Of a DNA stretch of 64,000 nt, positions 8,577 through 17,700 are shown in pieces. Under the pieces are notes generated by a model. It did no database searches and had not been told where the DNA came from. It saw nothing but the letters and a program-made list of their open reading frames with translations. A program made the translations under genes and the position numbers. Positions within the stretch are counted from its first letter, which is position 1. Each line of letters begins with the position of its first letter. This stretch comes from Hahellaceae bacterium (lineage in GTDB: Bacteria; Pseudomonadota; Gammaproteobacteria; Pseudomonadales; Oleiphilaceae). The stretch covers positions 310,001-374,000 of the forward strand of contig JADJWY010000023.1 of NCBI GenBank assembly GCA_016716085.1, written 5' to 3'.

Positions 8577-10171
8577 CGGCTTCCCTCCCGCCCCTCGCAA
8601 ATCTTCATAACCGTCTCACTGCGAACAGCATCTGCCAATTTTCGCAGAAAATATGAGGTATCCTTGATTCCGGAATTCATAACGACATCCAGCAGCCACT
8701 CCCGAAAAGTTTGCGCTTTGCCGTCGATGTAAGTTTCGGCACCCCAATCCGGATCTCTGCGTTTGCATAGATGAGACTGTTTCCTGTCATCAATTTTCCT
8801 GTCGTCTGTTACTTTACCGCCAGCTCCAGCAATTGTTTCGGTTCCGAAAAGCCCTTCGTGCAGTGCCTTACCCGACCGTCGCATGGCCTGACTGTCGATT
8901 TCGCCCCATTGACTGCGGCCAGGACCTACTTTTTCCCCTTCGACTCCGCCCAGCACCTGTCGGGCGGATCGGTATAGTTCCGGCAACTGCGCCACGATTC
9001 GGCTCAAAATGCGTTCATCATGTTGTCGCTGACCTCCGGCGTCGGCTCTCAGTGACAACCAATGAATCAGTGCAGTAGCTGGCTTGGCGATGGGGGCATC
9101 CGCAGTGGAATTGTTCATGGTAACCGGGACCAGTTTGGCACTGGGCGGAAAAACCGGATGACGAGCAGCCAGGACAGAGGGTTGGCACCATATTCTCCCC
9201 AGACCACTCTCCCGGTAGCGGCCCACACCAGCATTCAGCGCGGCCAGTGTGTTTTCATCGAACCCTGGTAGCTTGCGATAACACAGCACGCTACCTGCCG
9301 CAATAACCTGTCGTTCGCTCTCATGGCTCCTGCGCCAGGCGTTGTAAGGACTGTAGCGTCGCACCCGCAGATGCGTAAAGCGGGCATCGAGTTCGAGGTT
9401 GGCCAGTCCCAGACTGGCAGGCTCAGGAATTAAAGTCGGCTGGTACAATGTATCACATAGCGCAAGGTCAGACAGAGCGAGCAAAATGACCCGGTCATCG
9501 ATCACGTCAGAAGGGAATTGCGGCTGAAAATCCAGCGGGGCACATTGCACCTCACCGTATTGGGCTGAGCGAGAACGGCCAATCCGCAATCGACCATTCA
9601 GCACTTGTATCAGCCGGTCCAACTGGTCTGCCGGAACATCATCGTCCCAATCAATCCAACCTAAAAACTGCTGTCCGGAAAGTAGTGACTCATATCCGAA
9701 CAACTGCCCCTCACTGGCTCTTCCGGTTGCAGGATCAATTGCTGTTTTGAGGCGGGACACATGCTTGGCGCGAACCCTCTGGCCCGCCAGGCTCACGAAG
9801 CCGCCGCGTAGCTGTTTCAGCTGTTTTTCATTTTCCAGTTCCGTAGCCTGCACAGCCGCCAGATTGAACAGCCCGGCAGGTTCCATTCCGGCGCCCAACA
9901 GGCTGCCTTTTTCCTGGTAAAGGCTAAGTGGCAGCGGAATCGTCGGCAGGCGATCGTCTCCCAACGGCCTGGCATTGCCAAACCGTACCTTGCCACTATG
10001 AAACAACAGCCAACTATCCAACCCCGGATCATTGTACACACGAGCAGCGGCAGCCCCCAGCATCGCACTCCCAGGAATATAATCGAGGCATCGATGACCG
10101 CCAGTAGTAGCGGCTGATTCACTGACGACCACATCATCTTGCAACGTCAGTAGAAAACTTCGTGTTTTCAT
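8573..10171 (-). CDS. csx10: Csx10, Cas5-like subunit of type III-D, with C-terminal extension
   Basis: Csx10 is the Cas5-like RAMP subunit of type III-D that caps the crRNA 5' handle. Evidence: RFGNARPL, the segment CLDYIPGSAMLGAAAARVY near residues 29-47 (the PGSALRG-type motif) and the glycine loops LRIGRSRSAQYGEVQ and RYRESGLGRIWCQP. The Csx10-like part ends around residue 355. The remaining 180 residues contain several amphipathic helices (QTFREWLLDVVMNSG, YFLRKLADAVRSE). No stand-alone Cas11 small subunit is seen in this operon, so the extension could supply that function; this is inference. Start and stop codons overlap both neighbours by 4 bp, indicating translational coupling. Confidence 0.88.
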   Translation of the reverse strand: MKTRSFLLTLQDDVVVSESAATTGGHRCLDYIPGSAMLGAAAARVYNDPGLDSWLLFHSGKVRFGNARPLGDDRLPTIPLPLSLYQEKGSLLGAGMEPAGLFNLAAVQATELENEKQLKQLRGGFVSLAGQRVRAKHVSRLKTAIDPATGRASEGQLFGYESLLSGQQFLGWIDWDDDVPADQLDRLIQVLNGRLRIGRSRSAQYGEVQCAPLDFQPQFPSDVIDDRVILLALSDLALCDTLYQPTLIPEPASLGLANLELDARFTHLRVRRYSPYNAWRRSHESERQVIAAGSVLCYRKLPGFDENTLAALNAGVGRYRESGLGRIWCQPSVLAARHPVFPPSAKLVPVTMNNSTADAPIAKPATALIHWLSLRADAGGQRQHDERILSRIVAQLPELYRSARQVLGGVEGEKVGPGRSQWGEIDSQAMRRSGKALHEGLFGTETIAGAGGKVTDDRKIDDRKQSHLCKRRDPDWGAETYIDGKAQTFREWLLDVVMNSGIKDTSYFLRKLADAVRSETVMKICEGREGSR

Positions 10172-10833
10172 CGTACCTCCTCAATTTGCAGTTGAACCCT
10201 GCCAAAGCCACGGTTTCGGTGTGCTCCTACCGCATCGATCAGTGGAAGCACGTCGCGTAAAATAGTGAAAACTTGATCCTTCCTTTCCAGCAGCGCATTC
10301 TGTTTTAGCACGAAACCGTCGCTTCCCACGGGTGGAATGATTTCGACATCGGCGACCAATGCGCAAGGAACACACACTTCCATTCCACGCAATGAGCCAT
10401 CGCGGGCTGTTCCTGATTCATAGTCTATCGCTGTGCTAAAAACTTCCCGGTAGAGCCCGGGAATCAGTGCCTTGCCTGCTTCGGTGCTACTAAGCCAGTC
10501 CCGCTCAACGGCAGACAGCCTTGCATCGCCGACGCGCAGGATACCGTTGTGGATGGTGTCGCGGGGTTGATTTCCGTCGCCGCGCGTGCCAAAAATCAGT
10601 TCTGCCAACGAGTAGCCATCATCCGGTTCAAACCCGAACCGACTACTAAACCAAGGTAAGGCAGCGGCTGTCACAACGGCATCGCGCAACAGACCCTTGA
10701 GGGTCCGACCGGAAAGAAACGGTAGCTCGTGGCGATCTTTTTCGGTGAGTGCATCTACCCTGGTTCCCGCGCTGCGGCCAGTGCCTGCATGCCAATAACC
10801 CATTAGATTCAGTTTTAGCATGTATCGGCTCAT
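10168..10833 (-). CDS. Csm3-like Cas7 subunit of the type III-D effector
   Basis: A 221-residue single-domain Cas7/Csm3-like RAMP protein, close to the usual Csm3 length. Seen: TGRSAGTRVDALTEKDRHE, in which D27 and D33 are candidate catalytic aspartates preceding LPFLSGRTLKGLLRDA, and a C-terminal glycine loop GAHRNRGFGRVQLQ. In type III complexes this subunit forms part of the backbone and cuts bound target RNA opposite the crRNA at 6-nt intervals. It is second in the operon, starting 4 bp inside cas10. Distinct from csm3 of the III-A operon (41405-42130), with which it shares only motif-level similarity by eye. Confidence 0.9.
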   Translation of the reverse strand: MSRYMLKLNLMGYWHAGTGRSAGTRVDALTEKDRHELPFLSGRTLKGLLRDAVVTAAALPWFSSRFGFEPDDGYSLAELIFGTRGDGNQPRDTIHNGILRVGDARLSAVERDWLSSTEAGKALIPGLYREVFSTAIDYESGTARDGSLRGMEVCVPCALVADVEIIPPVGSDGFVLKQNALLERKDQVFTILRDVLPLIDAVGAHRNRGFGRVQLQIEEVR

Positions 10834-12524
10834 TGTCCGGCACCCTCCATTCCAATCAACACAAGCACATCATTCAAGGGTGAATGCCAGGCGGCATCTC
10901 CATCTTTGATTGAACCACCGGCGGATTTACGCAAAAACACCATATTCATTTCCGCCCGGGTGTCCAGGGCCTGAATCAAATCGATAAACCGGCCTATTGG
11001 CTGCGACCTGACCGATTTTCCGGTTCTTGCCGCCGCTTTTTCGGAATGATTGAGCATGCGCTGCCAGTAGACCTGTGCACCTGAGGGGTCGATGTGCAGT
11101 AGTGTGGCCAACCCCCTGAGCTTAGAAAAGGTCAGCGTGCCACTTTCAGAGATGCGGGGATCCGGCACGTTTCGACACAGTTCACGCAGGGCTGAGAGCG
11201 AAGGCAACCCTGGAAGCGCCTCTCCGATACTGTAAGTCACAAAGGACAGGTGCCCGGTTTCGCCACCAATTCTCACTGTCAGCTCTGTGTCGATAACTTC
11301 GCCGATGTCGTCTGCAAGGGAGCCCGTCAGACGATGAAAGGCCATCGAGGAAGGCGAAAACGTCAGCTTCTGCGCGGATGCTACCGCACGGGATCTGGAT
11401 TTCGCCGCCTGGCATAGTGACTCGGCCAGATGGTAGGCCATTTGAAACGGCTGTCCGCATTTAACAAAGGCGATCCCCGAACAGGCAGTCAGTTTCCGAG
11501 GCATGTCCTGATCCTTTATTTTGGGAAAATCTGCCTTGAGCTTTTTCAGAAAAACTTCTGTAGTGCGTTCAAACTCGATAGCGAATCGCTCTGCAAACCG
11601 AATAGCAAGGTCGGCTCTGACAATTATGGTTAAGTCATCCCCTCCCAACACCAGCGGACGCGCCGGCATTACCGCATGATCACCCTTGAACGATGCGGCA
11701 GGTAACAACACATCGGAGGTCGCTCTGGTCACTGCCTCCTGGGTTGCGCGGGTCAGACCATCGGAAAACTGCCAGAATAGCCGAGCATAATTAGCGGTAT
11801 CCTGTCGCGAGATTCTGCCTAGCACCTGCAGAAGCTGACCAAGTCCATTTCCATCGGCGTGAATAATCGCAACATCCGCTTCTTCGTTCAAAAAAGGAAA
11901 TGTCGCTCCATCGCCTTCATTCCGATTCAGGTTACGCGGCCAAGTCACTTTGCGCTCAGTGTCGGTGACAAATTTGGCCGCTAATCGTTCTTGCGAATAT
12001 TCCAGAAAATAGCTGCGGCGACTGAACAAGGGCTCATCGACCCACTCGACGGGCTTGGAACACTCCCAAAGACGCAGGGCAGCCCGGCCTGTTCGTGGTG
12101 CCCGACGGGTAAAGGGACCGGCTGCCGGCAGTGCAGCTCCTTGCAGGTTTCGCAATTGAGCAAGTTGCTGGATGCCATTTTGTACCGCCAGATATCCTGA
12201 ATCCTGGTCGACAACCAAAATTTGGATAAACTCCAGACGCGGCAACCACTGTGGCACGGCCAGTGTCCACAATAGTTGTAGGCGTTCAAGCTGCTGACGC
12301 CCCTCGTCGCCCTGGGCAATGACATAAAAGGCGCCACCGGCTCGCCGCACAAACGACAATCCTGGATTGTCGCTGAGATTCAGGGACTTTAACACGCTGG
12401 TCAGCAAGGATTCCGTCAAATCATCCAGCAGATCACTGGAAGCAACCATATCGGCCAGTTTTCCGCCGCTGAAAAGATAGTCCTGCAAAGAACGGGCTTC
12501 GAATAAGTAAGCATGATAGGGCAC
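10830..12524 (-). CDS. cas10: Cas10 of the type III-D system (cyclase-competent, no HD domain)
   Basis: Large subunit of the III-D effector, 564 residues, much shorter than the III-A Cas10 at 42634 (911). It begins with a palm-like region and has no N-terminal HD phosphohydrolase motif, so ssDNA cleavage is not expected. The first palm carries IIHADGNGLGQ (residues 221-230). GGDD is intact at 294-297 in LVLGGDDLTIIV, so synthesis of cyclic oligoadenylate from ATP is predicted. Loss of HD with retained GGDD is characteristic of III-D. It is first in the operon, following 119 bp that contain inverted repeats (see 12525-12643), so transcription probably starts just upstream. Confidence 0.93.
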   Translation of the reverse strand: MPYHAYLFEARSLQDYLFSGGKLADMVASSDLLDDLTESLLTSVLKSLNLSDNPGLSFVRRAGGAFYVIAQGDEGRQQLERLQLLWTLAVPQWLPRLEFIQILVVDQDSGYLAVQNGIQQLAQLRNLQGAALPAAGPFTRRAPRTGRAALRLWECSKPVEWVDEPLFSRRSYFLEYSQERLAAKFVTDTERKVTWPRNLNRNEGDGATFPFLNEEADVAIIHADGNGLGQLLQVLGRISRQDTANYARLFWQFSDGLTRATQEAVTRATSDVLLPAASFKGDHAVMPARPLVLGGDDLTIIVRADLAIRFAERFAIEFERTTEVFLKKLKADFPKIKDQDMPRKLTACSGIAFVKCGQPFQMAYHLAESLCQAAKSRSRAVASAQKLTFSPSSMAFHRLTGSLADDIGEVIDTELTVRIGGETGHLSFVTYSIGEALPGLPSLSALRELCRNVPDPRISESGTLTFSKLRGLATLLHIDPSGAQVYWQRMLNHSEKAAARTGKSVRSQPIGRFIDLIQALDTRAEMNMVFLRKSAGGSIKDGDAAWHSPLNDVLVLIGMEGAGQ

Positions 12525-12643
12525 GTTTTGGCTCCTTGTGATGTTATTCTTTTGCTATTCCTGTACGGGTTTTTACCTAATACCCGTGTGTGAGTAAACC
12601 TGTTTATCTGCTCAGGTTGATTTTTTTGTCCAAGATCACAGTC
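12525..12643 (-). promoter_or_regulatory. Intergenic region ahead of the III-D operon, with inverted repeats
   Basis: 119 bp between the NERD gene and cas10. Two dyads are visible: ACGGGT / ACCCGT separated by 11 bp (12565-12587) and AACCTG / CAGGTT separated by 10 bp (12597-12618). A lone CTCACACA half-site (12587-12594 read on the minus strand) resembles half of the 12-bp dyad found at other defence promoters, but the second half is degenerate. A good ribosome-binding site (AAGGAG) precedes the cas10 ATG. Probable promoter and operator region; no clear -10/-35 pair was identified. Confidence 0.4.
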
Positions 12644-13552
12644 TCACGAGGGGTGGCTGACAGGCCGCCGCCCCTGTGACCGCCCTGCACCGCTCCGGCC
12701 CTTGCGTCGGTCGCTGACTCGCGTCCGATCCTGGCGGGGCTTTTCATGGTAACTATGATCCTGACGAATCAGGGAAATCACCTCGTCCACCTGGGTCGGG
12801 GTGAGAACGGTTCGGGAACTCTTGAGCAGATCAATGCTGTCGATACGCTTTAGGGTCGTGACGTAGTCGATCGTGAGGCCGCGCATCAGGCCAATTTCTG
12901 AACTGTCGTGCGCCAGCACCACCGCCCGACTGACCCGCAGACTGATCCCGCGTTTGGCCAGGAAGGTTTCGAGTCGATCTGCAGAAGCGTTGACCTGCGC
13001 GCTCGGTGCGCGGCCGCCTTTATCCACGATGGGCACGGAGCGTTCGACGCAGTTACCATATTTGTCATACTTGTCCCGCCACCAGCGATCCCCCTCACAA
13101 TAGATGCGGCCGTTCAGGGTCTTGATTTCAACGGCCAGAACACCGGCCCGACTGACTAACAGTTGGTCTATCTCGCCACCGGCATTACGATAGCCGGAAA
13201 TCAGCGTCCAATCATCCGGGAGGCGGCGCGCCAGCACATGACTCACACGCTGTTCGCCTTCCCCGCCGGCCATCCAGACAACCTCTTCGCGAGACGCACC
13301 GGCCTTGACCGGCAAACGGGGCTTGCCTTCAAACAAATAGGCGAATAAACGAAATGCTCCACCCATCACCGCAAATAGTCGCTTCTGACGCAGGGACGCG
13401 CTGAAATGGGCCCGCAAAGCGGCGCCGCGCTGACGCCGTTCCTCGCAGAGTGCCTGGTGTTTTTGCAGCGCCGCTGCGTAATCCGCGTTGCGTTGTTCTG
13501 ATGCCTTGTTTTGTTGACTGCTTACATGATCAGAAAGTGTCAGGGTCTTCAT
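12644..13552 (-). CDS. NERD-domain (nuclease-related) protein
   Basis: A 302-residue protein with a central NERD domain, a PD-(D/E)xK-like fold. Seen: GEGEQRVSHVLARRLPDDW (about residue 98), then GEIDQLLVSRAGVLAVEIKT (about 125-144), giving the typical D...ExK catalytic pattern with the following NGRIYCEGDRWWRD. The N-terminus is helical and charged. The C-terminal 30 residues are very basic (RQDRTRVSDRRKGRSGAGR), suggesting nucleic-acid binding. An AAGGAG site precedes the ATG. It lies between a TM-CARF gene and the III-D operon on the same strand, so it may be an accessory nuclease of the CRISPR locus. NERD proteins also occur in other defence islands, so the link is contextual only. Confidence 0.85.
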   Translation of the reverse strand: MKTLTLSDHVSSQQNKASEQRNADYAAALQKHQALCEERRQRGAALRAHFSASLRQKRLFAVMGGAFRLFAYLFEGKPRLPVKAGASREEVVWMAGGEGEQRVSHVLARRLPDDWTLISGYRNAGGEIDQLLVSRAGVLAVEIKTLNGRIYCEGDRWWRDKYDKYGNCVERSVPIVDKGGRAPSAQVNASADRLETFLAKRGISLRVSRAVVLAHDSSEIGLMRGLTIDYVTTLKRIDSIDLLKSSRTVLTPTQVDEVISLIRQDHSYHEKPRQDRTRVSDRRKGRSGAGRSQGRRPVSHPS

Positions 13553-13573
13553 GGTTGTGGTTCTCCTTGCAAT

Positions 13574-13594
13574 GGCCTTAAGAGGCCTTTTTTT
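13574..13594 (+). terminator. Hairpin with T-tract, oriented on the plus strand
   Basis: GGCCT-TAAG-AGGCC followed by seven T residues on the plus strand is a textbook intrinsic terminator, but no plus-strand gene precedes it. It sits just upstream of the NERD start codon, so in the minus-strand message it would lie in the 5' leader, without a T-tail. Confidence 0.5.
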
Positions 13595-13758
13595 GTTGTT
13601 TAGGGATGCGACTGAATTGGTTCAGGTTGGGCAGGCACGCGGTCTCCGACAGGGTGACCGGCAACAACAGAATATGCCCGAGAGCCACCCTTTCCGCAAC
13701 CCATTCCGCCGAATCCGGACGGGTTCTCAAGCATATTTTCAGCGTGGATTTATGTTTA

Positions 13759-14667
13759 CTACTGGGTATCTGCCTGAGTGTATTCGATGTCGAAGGCAGC
13801 GATTTGATAACGACTATTAACGTAAAGGAATTTCCGATTGGCCTCCTGACTCGTCAACGCGCCTGCAACGCTGGCTAGTTTCTGGCCACCCGTTATATCA
13901 ACAAAAGGCAGTCCCGATGTCGATGTCACACGAATTCGCTCAAGGACATCCACCAATTGCTCAAGATTTTCAAAATCTACACCCCTCGAATAGACATGAG
14001 ATTTTCCAGTCAATAATTGATCATCCGTATTAAATTGCACACGCTCAAGCTCAGGTATCACGTGTTTGCACACAGATATGAAAGCGTTCTGCAGTGGGAA
14101 ACTGCCTCTCATTTTTTCAACTTGAGGAGAACCAAGAATCCAAACCTGCTGGAGCGAAGTCTTATATTTTTCAAGCGTCGTGAGGGGCATGCGCCAGGAA
14201 CTCAGGTCGTGACTGTGGTCGATATCATTAATATTGACCCTGACTTCCGATCCATACCGCTGCAGCACATCCAGATCTTGCTGCTTTGGCAGACTCAGAA
14301 ACAGAATCAATGATTGACAGACGTCAGGTGGAGTCTGGGCTTTTCCGCTTAAATGCGCCCTGGCGACGTAACGTTTCGCCGAACGAAAAACCCAAAGAGC
14401 GGCCACCGGAAAACTTCCAATCTGTGCTGCCAGTATCGTGCACGAAAAAAACTTACCCCAGCCACTGCAATCCGCTATTTTTTCAAGATCACATCCCCAG
14501 GTGTTACGAAGCAGCGTCATTACCTCAAGAATCGAGTCGGCACTCCAGCCCAACGTTGCGATCAACACAACGACGATTAAAAGATTTTTGCCGCTGCGGG
14601 TGCCGAATTGCGTCATCAGAATATGACGGTCACGCAGGCTTTGCTGGTTATCTTTGTGATTTCGCAT
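13759..14667 (-). CDS. Two-TM membrane protein with C-terminal CARF-like domain (candidate cOA effector)
   Basis: About 302 residues. Two hydrophobic segments lie near the N-terminus (NLLIVVVLIATLGW and FFSCTILAAQIGSFPVAALWV), followed by a cytosolic domain ending in VDITGGQKLASVAGA. That DxTGGxK(x)(x)S signature is the ligand-binding motif of CARF domains, which bind cyclic oligoadenylates made by Cas10. It is paralogous to 55408-56298: both share GW.ADS.L and IAD..G around the TM hairpin and the same C-terminal motif. TM-CARF proteins such as Cam1 and Csx23 act on the membrane in type III immunity, so abortive membrane depolarisation is a plausible role. Start ATG 14667 is chosen over GTG 14676; the ribosome-binding site is weak. 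Confidence 0.8.
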   Translation of the reverse strand: MRNHKDNQQSLRDRHILMTQFGTRSGKNLLIVVVLIATLGWSADSILEVMTLLRNTWGCDLEKIADCSGWGKFFSCTILAAQIGSFPVAALWVFRSAKRYVARAHLSGKAQTPPDVCQSLILFLSLPKQQDLDVLQRYGSEVRVNINDIDHSHDLSSWRMPLTTLEKYKTSLQQVWILGSPQVEKMRGSFPLQNAFISVCKHVIPELERVQFNTDDQLLTGKSHVYSRGVDFENLEQLVDVLERIRVTSTSGLPFVDITGGQKLASVAGALTSQEANRKFLYVNSRYQIAAFDIEYTQADTQ

Positions 14668-14727
14668 AACTCTCACATTGATGCTTCAAATTCAACAAGA
14701 CTAGCAGAAAACGCTATGGGGCGGCTG

Positions 14728-17700
14728 CTACCCCAACGGCAACTCCACCCGACTGACCCCGGCCCCCGCCGCCGCCCGCAGTCGAATCTGCACCTGGATA
14801 CGCTCTTTCAGGGCCTCGATGTGCGAGATTACGCCGATCATCTTGCCGCGTGCATGCAGCTGGTCGAGCGCGTTGAGCGCCACCTCCAGGGTATCGGCGT
14901 CGAGCGTGCCAAATCCTTCATCCAGGAACAGCGAGTCAATCGGCCGCTCGCTGACCAGATCAGACAGGCCCAGCGCCAGAGCGAGGCTGACCAGAAACGA
15001 TTCCCCACCGGATAAGGTCGAGGTATCGCGCGGTGCATCGCCCTGCCAGCCGTCCAGCACTTCCAGCGCCAGCTCCTGATCCTCACGGCGCCGCAATAAA
15101 TAACGCCCATGGAGATCGGCTAGTCGCTGGTTAGCCAGCACCAGCAAGTTATCGAGGGTCAGCCCCTGGGCAAATCGGCGGAACTTATCCCCCTTGGCGG
15201 ACCCAATCAGGTCATCCAGCCGTTCCAGCCAGAGATGTTCCTGTTCGAGCTGTTCACGCTCACGGATCAACGCGCTGTTTTGGCGACGTGCACGATCGTC
15301 TGCATCACGCTTTTCCTTCAGGGTCGCCTGTAATGCAACCGCCTGTTCATAAATGGTGCCCGATTCGGTTAGCGCCTCTTGCACCGTTTCGGGGGTGCTG
15401 TTGTCAGGAAGCCCCTTTTGTGCGGACGCCTGCTCCGTTTGCTTTTGTTCGCGTCGCGTAGACAAGGTCTGTCGCTGCTGCGCATACGCCTCGACCATCT
15501 GCTTCAAATCCTGACGCACTTCCTCCGGCAGGCAGGCCGCCCCGAACGCAGATTCATCCGCAAATCCCGCCTTGGTTAGCGCGAGGTCATAGGCCTCGGT
15601 TGCGCGCACGACCTGATCCGTCAGTTCAACCTGGCGTTCCTGTAACTGATGGGAACGGGCCACACACTCAGCCTCCTGGACCGTCAGCGCCTGCAGTGCA
15701 TTCAAGCCCGACTGGTTTGCCTGCTCGGTCTGCCGCGCTGACTGAAGGGCTTCATCGAGCCAGCTTTTTGCGTCGATTTCCAGCGCTAGTAATTGCCGCC
15801 GCGCCTCCCTGCGCTCGTTCTGCTGGCAGATGAGTTGCGCTTGCTTCTGTCGGGACTGATCAGCCTGCTCATTGACCAGTTTCAGCTGGGTCTGACACAC
15901 CTCCAGGTTGCGGCGCGTGTCGGTGTGTTGCGTGTGTAAGTGTTGCTTTTGACGCTCCAGTTCACGGCGGCGCGCCACCTGCTGCCCCAGGCTGACAACT
16001 ACGCTGCGACGCTGGCGATCGTCGGCTTCAGCTGCCAAATACTGACCACCCAGTTGCTCGCTTAGCTGGACCCGCAGCGTTTGAAAACGATTCTGCTGTC
16101 GTTCCAGAAGTTGCTGTCGCTGTGTCTGGGTCGCCTTGATCCCGGTGAGTTTTCGGTCCGCCGCCTCAAACGCACTGCGGGTTTCCTCATCCTCTTTTCG
16201 TTGCAGCTGCAACAGATCCTGGAACGCCTGAATTTCGCGCTCTTTGGAGAACAATGCCTTGATGTCCGCGTCCGCCTGTCTGATGGCGCTATCTGCTTCC
16301 GATAGGGCATCCGTGATCGACTGAGCATCCCGCAAGCCAGCGACAACGCCCGCCACCTGGCTCGCAGACTGCCACTGGGATTGCGCCTTTTCCAGCGCGC
16401 TGTCCATCAGTCTGAGCTGAGTCTCGCAGCTTTTCTGATCGGCGTCTGCGCTGGCCTCTTGTCCAATCGCCGTCTGCAGGGCCACTTGACTCTGCTCCAC
16501 CCGCTGCGCCGCTTCCTGATACACGCGCTCTGCCTCATCCACCCTCGGCTCAGGTAGTTGCTGTGCAAAGGGGTGCTCCAATCCGCCGCACAAGGGGCAG
16601 GCTTCGCCTTCCACCAATTGGTGACGCAAGTGCTCGAGTTTTTGGATCTGGCGCTGCTGATCACGCAGGGTTTGCTTATCCTTCAAGCGTTCGCGTGCCT
16701 GAGCCAATTCACTCTCGCAGCGCGCCTTTTGCGTCTTTTGCAAGGTCGCGTTTTCCTGCGCGGCAGCCAATGCGCTCCGGACGTCTGCGTGCTGTTGTGT
16801 CAGGGCCTGGAATTCCGTCTGTCGCTGGCCAAGCGACGCCAGCGTTTCCCGCTGGCTACGTGCGGAATCCAGGGCTGCATTCAAGGCTTCGGGCGTGCGT
16901 CCCCCCAGCCATTCGTCACGCCCCTGCCGCGCCTCTGCCAACTGGCTTTCAGTGCTGTCGAGCGAGTGCCGCATGGCCTGAGCCAAATCACCTTTTACGG
17001 CGAGATCTTCGCTCAGTTCGTCAAAGTTTTGCTGATCCGTGCTTAACTGCTGCTGAAGTGTCGTGAGCTCAGCAGATACCTCATCACACTGTCGATTAAG
17101 CGCATCGACACCCGACCAGTCGGTCAGCCAGTGATCCGGTACCTTAACGGTTTCAATATTCTGCTCGACAGAAGCCACTTGATCGGCCAGTGATGCAAGC
17201 TGACGGGTCAGTGTCTGGACTTTTTGCGCTTCAGCTGCTTGCGCCTGCTCGAAGCTGGCCCGTTCAGCACTTATATCTACCAGCCGCTGGCTTAGCTCCG
17301 CCAGCGCCTGATCCAGGGGCTGAATTTCAGTATGCACGCGATGCTGCCGACGCTCCGCTTCATTTTGCGCATCCATCGCCACTTGCGCTAACCGGCTTTG
17401 GCTGGCCTGCCGCGTGGCGATGTCCTCACGGCAGGTCCGCAGTGCCTGATCAGCCGCCAGAATCGCCTGTTGATGACGCTGATACTGACCTTGGATCTCC
17501 TGCAGTCCGGACTGTGCCAGCTGCACCGGCAGTGCTTGCTCCGCCTGAGTCAGACGAAAGCGGTTGTTTTCATGCTCCGCCCGCGTTAACTCCAGCTCAG
17601 CCCAGTCGGAATCCAGTGAAGCCAGCTCACTCGTCAGTCGCTGGAAGGTGCTCCAGGCATGCACTTCGGCCTGACGCAGGCTGCGCACCTGCTCACTTTC

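Noticed and set aside
12582..12595. CTCACACA half-site before III-D cas10 as a sixth copy of the shared dyad
   Set aside because: The second half is CGGGTA instead of TGTGTG, and no -10-like hexamer lies 27-28 bp away, so III-D cannot be placed in the regulon on this evidence.
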